The notes under the pieces were generated by a model, which saw only the letters and a program-made list of their open reading frames with translations, was not told the DNA's origin and ran no database searches. Shown here piece after piece: positions 24,360 to 31,613 of a stretch of DNA of 64,000 nt (the first letter of the stretch is position 1; every line of letters begins with the position of its first letter). The stretch lies in NCBI RefSeq assembly GCF_036013525.1, contig NZ_CP107853.1, positions 2,914,001-2,978,000 of the forward strand, given 5' to 3'. Source of the stretch: Nonomuraea sp. NBC_00507. Lineage in GTDB: Bacteria; Actinomycetota; Actinomycetes; Streptosporangiales; Streptosporangiaceae. The translations under genes and the position numbers were made by a program.

Positions 24360-27300
24360 ATGCGGTTCGGGGTGTTGGGTCCGCTTGCGGTCTGGTCGGC
24401 GGACGGTGAGCTCGTGGTGGTGCCGGAGTCGAAGGTGCGCTCACTGCTCGCGGCCTTGCTGACGGCTCCGAGGCAGGTGGTCTCCGCCGACCGGCTCGTG
24501 GACGAAGTGTGGGGCGACACGCCGCCGGCGAACCCCACGGGCGCCCTGCAGACCCTGGTGTCGCGGCTGCGGCGGGTGCTCGCCCGGGCCGGGGGGCAGG
24601 GCCTGGTGGCGCACCGGGCCCTCGGCTACGTCCTCGACGTGGCGGACGAGGCCGTGGACGCAGGCCGGTTCACCGCGCTCACCACGCGAGCCCGTACCAC
24701 CGCCGACCCGCGCGAACGTGCCGGCCTGCTCACTGAGGCGCTGGCGTTGTGGCGCGGCCCGGCCTTCGCCGACTTCATCGACGAGGACTTCGCGCGTGCG
24801 GCCATCACGCGCTTGGAGGAGCAGCGCCTGCTGGCCATCGAGGAGCAGGCCGAGGCCCGCCTCGAGTTGGGCGAGCACCGCCTTCTCGCCGCGGAGCTCG
24901 GCGACCTCACGGACCGGCACCCGCTCCGGGAGCGGCTGCGCGCGGCCCATATGCGGGCCCTGTACGGCGCGGGCCGGGCGAGCGAGGCCCTGGACAGCTA
25001 TCAGGATCTACGCCGCCGCCTGGACCAGGAGCTGGGCCTTGAGCCGGGTCCCGAACTGGCCGCCCTGCAACAGGAGATCCTGCGGCAGGACCCGGCCCTG
25101 CGGGCCGTCCCGGCACCCGCGTCCGCCCCACGCCGCCACACCAACCTGCCCATCCCGCCGACCGCCCTGATCGGGCGGTCGGACGCGTTGGAGCAGGTTC
25201 GCGCCCTGATCGCGGCGGGCCGCCTGGTGACGTTGACGGGGCCCGGCGGGGTCGGCAAGACACGCCTGGCAGTGGAGGTGGCGTCCGGCCTGACCGGTTC
25301 CTACGCGGACGGCGTATGGCTGGTGGAGCTGGCCGCCCAGGCCTTCTCCACCGAGTCCGGCGCCGCCACCACGGGCGACGAACTGGCCGAGGTGGTGGCC
25401 GCCACGCTGGGCATCCGGGACGACGCCAATCCTGGCCCGCTGCCCGACAGGCGGTCGCACACACTGCTCGACCGCCTGTCCGACGCGCTCCGCACCCAGC
25501 GCCTGCTCCTGGTCCTGGACAACTGCGAGCACGTCATCGAGGCCGCCGCGAGCCTGGCGGAGACGCTGCTGCGGTACGCCCCTGGCGTACGGATCCTCGC
25601 CACCAGCCAGGAACCGCTGAGCATCCCGGGCGAGCAGGTATGGCCGGTGCCCCCGCTCGATCTGCCCCCGCTCGATCTGCCTGGGGGCTCGGCCGACCAG
25701 GCGGTGCTGCGCACGTCGAGCGCGGTGCAACTGTTCCTCGAACGGGCTGCGGCAGCCTCGCCCGGCTTCGCCCTCTCCGACGACGACGCCCGCGCGGTCG
25801 CCTCCATCTGCCGCCGGCTCGACGGCATCCCGCTGGCCCTGGAGCTGGCCTCGACCCGGGCACGGGTGCTTGGCGTGCGTGAGCTGGCCAGCCGTCTGGA
25901 CGACCGGTTCCGGCTGCTCACCGGCGGCCACCGGGGTGCCCCGGCGCGGCAGCAGACCCTGCGCGCGATGATCGACTGGAGCTGGGAACTGCTCACCGCA
26001 GCCGAACAGGCGGTGCTGCGCCGGCTCGCCGTCCACTCCGACGGCTGCACCCTGGAGGCCGCCGAGGCCGTCTGCGCCGGTGCCGGCGTGAAGCCCGCCG
26101 AGGTCCTGGACCTGCTGACCCGGCTGGTCGACCGTTCCCTCGTGCTGGTCGCCCACGAGGCCGACGGCACCCGGTACCGGCTGCTCGAGTCGGTCTCGGC
26201 GTACCTCCTGGAGCGGCTGAGGGAAACCGAGCACGAGCGAGTACGGCGCGCCCACGCGCACTACTACGCGGCGTTCGCCGAGCGGGCGGACCCCCTTCTT
26301 CGCGGCGCCGATCAGCAGCACTGGCTGCGACGCCTGGACGCCGAGACCGCCAACATCCGCAGCGCCCTCGACAGCGCCGCCGCCGACGGCGACGCTAGCC
26401 AGATGCGCCGGCTTGTTCACGCGATGGCCTGGTACTGGTTCCTGCGCGGCCGCCTCACCGAGGCCAACCGCTACCTCACTCTGGCCCTCGCCCAGCCGCA
26501 GGATCCTCCCGGACGCGGTGAGGGCGCGGCGGACTCAGCGGTGGGTTCCACGGCCGATCGGGTGCCGGACCGGTCGGGGACCGTGGCCTGGCAGACCGGG
26601 ATGAGCCTGCTATCAGGCGCCCCGGACGGACTGGCGCGCCACAGCCGCGCCATCCTCGGGGTATACGAGGGCATCCGCGACCCGCACGAGCGGACCAGGG
26701 CGGGCTGGCTACTCGGCTACGCGGTCACCCGGTTCGGTGACTTCGCGGTAGGCGAGGAGTTGCTGAACCGGGTGCTGACGGAGTCCCGTGCGTTCGGCGA
26801 CCGCTGGGCACTCGCCGCGGGGCTCAGCACCAGGGGCATGCAGACGTACGTGTGCGGCGATCTCAAGGCTTCCCGGCGCGACGGCACGGAGAGTCTCGAA
26901 CTCTTCCACGAGGCCGGTGACCGATGGGGGCAGCTGCAGGCCACGGCCGTGCTCGGACGGCTCGCGGAGATCGAGGGCGACTATCCACAGGCCGCTCACC
27001 TGCACCGGGAGGGGCTGCGGATGGCCGAGGATCTGGGGCTGTGGACCGACGCCTCGATGCGCTGGTCCGAGCTCGGCAGGATCACCCTGTTGACGGGCGA
27101 CTACGCCAGGGCCGAGGAGTTCCACGAGCAGGGCCGACGCCTTGCCGTCGAGCAGGGAGATCAGCCGGCCGAGGAGTTCGCCGAGATCGGGCTCGCCCTG
27201 GGGGCGCGCCGGCAGGGTCGGTTCGACCGAGCGGAGTCGTATCTGCGCCGGTGGCTGGAGTGGAACCGGCAGTTCGACGCGGAGTACGGGACGGCGCTGA

Positions 27301-27665
27301 TCCTGGCCGAGCTCGGCTTCCTCGCGGAGCTGCGCGGGAACGCGGAGACGGCATTGGCGCTGCACCTGGAAGGGCTGGCCGCGGCCCGGGACACCGGCGA
27401 TCCACGGGCGATCGCCCTGGCCTTGGAGGGGCTCGCCGGGGCGTGGGCCCTCGCCGGACACCCTGCGCGGGCCGCGCGCCTGCTCGGTGCGGCGTCCGCG
27501 GCCCGCGCCTCGGCAGGCGCCCCGCTGCCGGCGGCCGAGCGCGGTGACGTGGACCGGATCACCGCGGCGCTGCAGGCGGCGCTGGGAGAAGCAGGCTTCG
27601 AAGCCGAATTCGAACAGGGCGCAGCCCTGGGCTCAGACGCCGACGCGGAGTGGCTCGACGCGTGA
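24360..27665 (+). CDS. AfsR/SARP-type regulator: winged helix, BTAD, NB-ARC ATPase, TPR
   Basis: The 1101-residue protein has four parts. Residues 1-95 form an OmpR-like winged helix (R-F-G-V-L-G-P-L-A-V-W). Residues 96-250 are the bacterial transcriptional activation domain, ending in L-E-P-G-P-E-L. Residues 275-620 are an NB-ARC/AP-ATPase with Walker A G-P-G-G-V-G-K-T at 294-301 and Walker B L-L-L-V-L-D-N-C-E-H-V. The remainder is helical TPR-like. These STAND regulators activate secondary-metabolite genes. The ATG at 24360 was chosen because the winged helix begins at once. Its target is probably the divergent SDR or a gene outside the window; no biosynthetic cluster adjoins it. Confidence 0.92.
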   Translation: MRFGVLGPLAVWSADGELVVVPESKVRSLLAALLTAPRQVVSADRLVDEVWGDTPPANPTGALQTLVSRLRRVLARAGGQGLVAHRALGYVLDVADEAVDAGRFTALTTRARTTADPRERAGLLTEALALWRGPAFADFIDEDFARAAITRLEEQRLLAIEEQAEARLELGEHRLLAAELGDLTDRHPLRERLRAAHMRALYGAGRASEALDSYQDLRRRLDQELGLEPGPELAALQQEILRQDPALRAVPAPASAPRRHTNLPIPPTALIGRSDALEQVRALIAAGRLVTLTGPGGVGKTRLAVEVASGLTGSYADGVWLVELAAQAFSTESGAATTGDELAEVVAATLGIRDDANPGPLPDRRSHTLLDRLSDALRTQRLLLVLDNCEHVIEAAASLAETLLRYAPGVRILATSQEPLSIPGEQVWPVPPLDLPPLDLPGGSADQAVLRTSSAVQLFLERAAAASPGFALSDDDARAVASICRRLDGIPLALELASTRARVLGVRELASRLDDRFRLLTGGHRGAPARQQTLRAMIDWSWELLTAAEQAVLRRLAVHSDGCTLEAAEAVCAGAGVKPAEVLDLLTRLVDRSLVLVAHEADGTRYRLLESVSAYLLERLRETEHERVRRAHAHYYAAFAERADPLLRGADQQHWLRRLDAETANIRSALDSAAADGDASQMRRLVHAMAWYWFLRGRLTEANRYLTLALAQPQDPPGRGEGAADSAVGSTADRVPDRSGTVAWQTGMSLLSGAPDGLARHSRAILGVYEGIRDPHERTRAGWLLGYAVTRFGDFAVGEELLNRVLTESRAFGDRWALAAGLSTRGMQTYVCGDLKASRRDGTESLELFHEAGDRWGQLQATAVLGRLAEIEGDYPQAAHLHREGLRMAEDLGLWTDASMRWSELGRITLLTGDYARAEEFHEQGRRLAVEQGDQPAEEFAEIGLALGARRQGRFDRAESYLRRWLEWNRQFDAEYGTALILAELGFLAELRGNAETALALHLEGLAAARDTGDPRAIALALEGLAGAWALAGHPARAARLLGAASAARASAGAPLPAAERGDVDRITAALQAALGEAGFEAEFEQGAALGSDADAEWLDA

Positions 27666-27689
27666 TGGAGACGCCGGGACACGTACCCG

Positions 27690-27815
27690 GAAGTCCCTGG
27701 TGCAGGGACGGCTGGACGTGAGCACGGCACTGGAGACCGCATGGCGGTTGTCGCGTGCGCCGCCCGGCTGCGAGCTGATCACTCTGGACGACGCCGGCCA
27801 CGGCCCGGGGAAGGC
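27690..27815 (+). pseudogene. Scrap of a proline-iminopeptidase-like hydrolase
   Basis: The plus strand after the regulator encodes S-L-V-Q-G-R-L-D-V-S-T-A-L-E-T-A-W and then C-E-L-I-T-L-D-D-A-G-H-G. This matches the Asp and His motifs near the C-terminus of prolyl aminopeptidases (V-H-G-R-x-D-x-x-x-P-x-x-x-A-W ... G-A-G-H). Everything upstream, including the nucleophile, is missing, and it begins only 25 bp after the regulator stop codon. Confidence 0.55.
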
Positions 27816-27837
27816 GGACCCGCTCGTGGCCGTGTGT

Positions 27838-28126
27838 TCGGCCGGGCCCACAGCTGTCGGCGCATCAGGGACTCGCGCCCGTCAGCGCCGACGATGAGGT
27901 CAGCCTCGTAAGTGCTGCCATCGGTGAAGGCGGCCTCGACGTGCTCGCCGCGGTCTGCAACCCCGCTGCACTCATTGCCGAAGGTCACCGTGCCGGCGGG
28001 TAGAGCGTCGAGCAGACGCTTGACCAGCCGCCGCCGTGGGGCGCAGATGGTCGGTGTCTCGAAGCGCCGCCCCACAGCGGCTGTGTCCATCCGCATCAGA
28101 CGGCGGCCGTCGTGGGTAACTCGACT
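27838..28126 (-). pseudogene. Internal scrap of an FAD-dependent monooxygenase
   Basis: The minus strand encodes I-C-A-P-R-R-R-L-V-K-R-L-L-D-A-L and later D-L-I-V-G-A-D-G-R-E-S-L-M-R-R, the middle of a PHBH-type monooxygenase including its D-G motif. Both the N-terminal FAD loop and the C-terminal G-D motif are absent. It lies tail to tail with the peptidase scrap, so this 460-bp interval is a junction of two unrelated gene pieces. Confidence 0.6.
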
Positions 28127-28331
28127 TTGGCCATCTGCGCGATCTTGAAGCGCGCGGTGGTGGCGGGTTGGGGTCGCGCTCACGAGCTCCGGGTGGCGCT
28201 GCAGCTGACTGCGCTGATGGTCAAGACGTGATCATGTTGGACCGGATGCCCTTGGTAGTGCTCTGACATGCGGAAACATCGGCGGTCCTAGAGCCTGTTG
28301 TTGCGAAGTGGGCAGGGAGAACGTCGGGGTT

Positions 28332-29147
28332 TCAGGGCGTGATGTGGTGCTCGGTGAACTGGCCGCAGGAGCGGAAGCCCAGGCGTCGGTAGACGGGTTC
28401 GCCGTCCGCGGACGCCTGCAGGACCGCGACGCGGTAGTGCTCACGGCGGGCGAGGTGGAGGGCGGCGAGTGTCATGGCGCCTCCGTAGCCGCGTCGGCGG
28501 TGGGTGGCCAGGGTGCAGATGTTGTAGATACCGGCCACGTGTGCGTGGAGGAAGACTTCGGCCGAGCAGACCGGGCGGCCCCCCACATAGCCGACCAGAT
28601 AGAGGGCCGGGCAGTCGGCGGCCAGCGCCTGGGGGACGGCCCGGTCGAAGAAGCGGCGCACGGTTGCGGCGGGCGGATCCCAGTTCGCGGCGACAACCGT
28701 GGCGTAGTCAGAGAGCTGTTCAGGTGTGGTCACCGGGCAGACGTCCAGTCCATCCACAAATGGCTGGGGCACGGGGCCCTCCAGGTCGGCCCACATGGCC
28801 GTCTCGTGTTCGGCGGCCAGCAGGCCGACCGCCGACAGGCGGGCGGTCAAGTCCTCCGGGATGGAGGCAGGTCCCACCCACCAGGAGAAGGGGCGACCGG
28901 TGGCAGCCAGCGTCCGGATCGTCTCGGTGATCCGTGCCTGGGCGGTGCCGGGGGTGAAGCGGGCCGCAGCAACGATGTTGAACGTGTCGTCGGCGAGACC
29001 GCTGTCGGCAACCAGGAGATCGTCGGTCTCCACGACGATCGCGCCTCTCATGCGTCGGTGCAGGTGACAGGCATGTTCGGCCAGGTTCTGCTCCATCCTG
29101 GCCAGCAGCTCACTTTCATCACGGGCGGGGCTCTTCATCAGGTTCAT
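28332..29147 (-). CDS. GNAT-family N-acetyltransferase
   Basis: The 271-residue protein ends in a GNAT domain (about residues 140-270) with the acetyl-CoA-binding motif [13 protein letters not shown] and the final strand-helix [11 protein letters not shown]. The N-terminal 130 residues form a second, diverged GNAT-like half (P-F-S-W-W-V-G-P motif), as in many double-GNAT actinomycete proteins. It transfers an acetyl group to an unknown amine. The ATG at 29147 is the first start of the frame; an alternative at 29138 would drop three residues. Single minus-strand gene. Confidence 0.82.
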   Translation of the reverse strand: MNLMKSPARDESELLARMEQNLAEHACHLHRRMRGAIVVETDDLLVADSGLADDTFNIVAAARFTPGTAQARITETIRTLAATGRPFSWWVGPASIPEDLTARLSAVGLLAAEHETAMWADLEGPVPQPFVDGLDVCPVTTPEQLSDYATVVAANWDPPAATVRRFFDRAVPQALAADCPALYLVGYVGGRPVCSAEVFLHAHVAGIYNICTLATHRRRGYGGAMTLAALHLARREHYRVAVLQASADGEPVYRRLGFRSCGQFTEHHITP

Positions 29148-29785
29148 GATGATTGATCACAGCATGCCTGTGGGCAACTCGGCTCGTGGTTCTGGACTCG
29201 CCTAGTCACACCGTCTCCGGCTGGTGCTGGCCCGACTGATCCCGGTCGCGCTGTCGTCGATCGCCACCACCAGCGGCGCGTCCGGCTCGGCCAGCGTCGC
29301 GACGGGGACCACCGACCCGGTGACTCGAGCCGTCCAGAGAGACCTTGTAGCAGCTACCACTCGGACTGCTCGACGATCCGTCTGGTGGCGCTGGAGGCGT
29401 ACATAGCCAGGACACGGTCGGCTTGCGGCTGTTGCCGGGATAGATGCCGTTGTGCCCGCGTCGGCGCCGACACCGGCAATAACCAGATGCTGGCCACGCC
29501 GGCCTGGATGTGGAGCCGGCCCGGGGACCAGAAGGAGGCCGAACAGCTGGCCCGCGACGCCGTCGACACGGCGGTTATCTTGGGTTGTTGAGTATTCAGG
29601 CTGGTCAGCGAGTTGATGCTCAGTAAGGCATGTTAGGCGCGTAGGTCATCCTGCGGTCAGCTCGGTGAGCAGGCTGGTGATGTGCTGCCTAACTGCTGCG
29701 GGCCGATCTTGTCGATGCCGGAGATTTCGTGATGCACTTGTTGGCGGCCCGAGGACATTCCGTCGAAGAGGCCCTCGACGAGTGG
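29148..29785. other. 638-bp degenerate region, coding-like remnants only
   Basis: No intact gene is visible. The plus strand near 29460-29590 reads G-N-N-Q-M-L-A-T-P-A-W-M-W and E-A-E-Q-L-A-R-D-A-V-D-T-A-V before a stop, and the minus strand near 29646-29790 reads V-H-H-E-I-S-G-I-D-K-I-G-P in one frame and H-I-T-S-L-L-T-E-L-T-A-G in another. These have biased, protein-like composition but are broken by stops and shifts. They are probably decayed genes; no family was recognised. Confidence 0.4.
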
Positions 29786-30727
29786 CTATGCGGGGCGTAG
29801 AAGCTCCTCGCGCCTGGTCAGCAGTTGGGCGCGCTCGGCCAGCAACTGGGCGTGGCGCGCCTTCAGGTACGCCCCGGTGTCGCGCACCCACTGCGCCAGC
29901 TTCTTCACCTCGGCCCTGGTCTTCTCGATGCGCTGATGCTTGAGCACATCGCTGATGATGTTGTCGAAGAAGGCGTCCACAAACCACCGGGTGTCCACCT
30001 TGGGCATCACCGGCCGGGCCGCGATCCCGGTGTCGGCCAGCTCGCGGGCGAAGACGTCCAGAGCCCGCTGGGCGTGCCAGGCGGCCTTGTCGGCACTGGT
30101 CAGCTTGTCGTGTTCGTAGGCGTCGGCGAGCGGACCGCCGCCGAACACGTCGAAGGTGGAGGCGTTCCTGGCGGAGTCGAGGAAGCGCAGCACGACGCCG
30201 AGCGCCTCGTGCGCGCCCTGCCCCGCCTGGCGGGCCTCCTCACACTCGCGCACATCGGCGCTCAACCGGTCGAGCGCGGCGCCGAGGTCGGCCAGCTCAC
30301 GCGCGCGCGGATCTCCGTTCCGGATGAGCTGCTGCTCCTTCTGGGCCAGCAACTGGGCGTACTCCCGGGACGCGGGGTCGAGCACGGCCAGCTCGGCGGC
30401 GGCCGCCGCCGCATCGGCTTCGAGCTGCGCCAGCCGGGCGCGGTGACCGTCCACGCGTTCCCTGGCCACCACCGCCTCGGCGCGCTCGCGCTCCAGCCGC
30501 TCCTCGCGGTTGCCCAGCATGCGGGCCAGGACGGCGGACAGACCGCCTTCCAGCCGGGCGACGTCACGCTCCTCCTCGGCCAGCTCGAACTCCAGATCCT
30601 CCAGGGTGCTACGGACAACCTCGATCTGTTGCGCGGTGATCTTACGCAGGTGCCGAACGTGCTCGGCGCGGTGCATTCTGGCGGCCGCCTCGCGCAGCCG
30701 TTCGTCAAGCCCGGGGGAGAGGGTCAC
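29786..30727 (-). CDS. Coiled-coil protein of unknown function
   Basis: The 313-residue protein is mostly helical. Residues 15-135 form long heptad-rich segments (L-E-D-L-E-F-E-L-A-E-E-E-R-D-V, then E-A-V-V-A-R-E-R-V-D-G-H-R-A), followed by a globular part near 190-255 (F-D-V-F-G-G-G-P-L-A-D-A-Y-E-H-D-K) and a C-terminal coiled coil. No membrane segment or signal peptide is present. Similar proteins in actinomycetes are annotated only as hypothetical; a role in scaffolding is possible. Its frame is complete and uses normal codons, so the gene is probably real. Confidence 0.65.
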   Translation of the reverse strand: MTLSPGLDERLREAAARMHRAEHVRHLRKITAQQIEVVRSTLEDLEFELAEEERDVARLEGGLSAVLARMLGNREERLERERAEAVVARERVDGHRARLAQLEADAAAAAAELAVLDPASREYAQLLAQKEQQLIRNGDPRARELADLGAALDRLSADVRECEEARQAGQGAHEALGVVLRFLDSARNASTFDVFGGGPLADAYEHDKLTSADKAAWHAQRALDVFARELADTGIAARPVMPKVDTRWFVDAFFDNIISDVLKHQRIEKTRAEVKKLAQWVRDTGAYLKARHAQLLAERAQLLTRREELLRPA

Positions 30728-31065
30728 GCAATGACGACGAACGGGCCGGACCGGACGTTCCGCACAGCTCGCCGAGCTTACACAGCGACCGCCGGGCCAA
30801 CGTGCCTTACGACCCCGAATGAGCGGCGGGCCTCAACGAGCAGGCCGTTCAGCGGCCGCCGTTGTCCAGTTGGCGATCACTGGCCATGGGATCAGCGGCG
30901 GCGTGCGGCCGGGTCGCGGCTCTGCCGGGGAGCAGATCAGCGTGCCCGTGATGGGGCACCGACAAGCGATTCATCTTCATGGACTCCGTTTTCGAGCGTT
31001 CCAGAGCACTATTGCACGCGATCCAATTGAGTGGTTAGCTCTTTCACGCACAGGAGGTGAACGCC
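30728..31065. other. 338-bp gap with the AsnC regulator promoter region
   Basis: No gene was recognised. The last 80 bp are AT-richer than the surroundings (around 30965-31040), which fits a promoter and autoregulatory AsnC site upstream of 31066. Confidence 0.35.
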
Positions 31066-31506
31066 ATGGACGACATCGACCGGGCCATCCTGCGGGAACT
31101 GCAGGTGGACGGGCGGATCCCGTACAGCGATCTGGGGCCGAAAGTCGGGCTGTCGCCGTCGGCAGCCCGCCAGCGGCTGCAGCGACTGATCGACACGAAG
31201 GTGGTGCAGGTCGTCGGGGTCACGGACCCGATGGCCATGGGCGGGCAGACCATGGCCATGCTCGGTCTGCGCGTGGACGGCGATCCCCGCACGGTGGCCG
31301 ACGAACTCTCACGCCACGACGAGGTCGTTTACGCCGTCCTCGTCTCGGGCACCTTCGACCTCTTCGTGGAGGTCGTCTGCCGTCGCCCGTACGCCCTCCT
31401 GGATTTCGTCAACGTCGTCGTGCGTCCCATCGAGGGCGTCGCGGCGGTGGAGAGCTTCCCGTACTTCGGGATCCACACCCACCGCTTTCTGTGGGACGTC
31501 GACTGA
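31066..31506 (+). CDS. Lrp/AsnC-family transcriptional regulator
   Basis: The 146-residue protein has the AsnC layout: an N-terminal HTH (D-I-D-R-A-I-L-R-E-L-Q-V-D-G-R, recognition helix L-S-P-S-A-A-R-Q-R-L-Q-R-L) and a C-terminal RAM domain (residues 65-146) for ligand binding and oligomerisation. The ATG at 31066 was chosen because AGGAGG lies 8 bp upstream; a GTG 9 bp earlier would overlap that site. It lies 107 bp upstream of, and in line with, the large aminotransferase fusion gene. Members of this family often sit beside class III aminotransferases that they control in response to an amino acid. Confidence 0.9.
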   Translation: MDDIDRAILRELQVDGRIPYSDLGPKVGLSPSAARQRLQRLIDTKVVQVVGVTDPMAMGGQTMAMLGLRVDGDPRTVADELSRHDEVVYAVLVSGTFDLFVEVVCRRPYALLDFVNVVVRPIEGVAAVESFPYFGIHTHRFLWDVD

Positions 31507-31613
31507 GCGCTCCTGCCTCACCACCACCGAGGTGGCTGCCGACGCTTTACCCACCGCCCCCTGCCGGTCAGCATCCACCCATCCCTCCACCGAACCGCTC
31601 CGAGGTACCCGGC

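Noticed and set aside
24360..27665. AfsR-type gene as a third member of the NLR immune modules
   Set aside because: It shares the NB-ARC fold but has a DNA-binding winged helix and BTAD and lacks the amyloid-like motif, so it is a transcription regulator.
30819..31613. Extension of the kinase-aminotransferase frame 265 codons upstream
   Set aside because: It would overlap the AsnC gene in another frame and has no recognisable domain; the ATG at 31614 begins the conserved kinase part.
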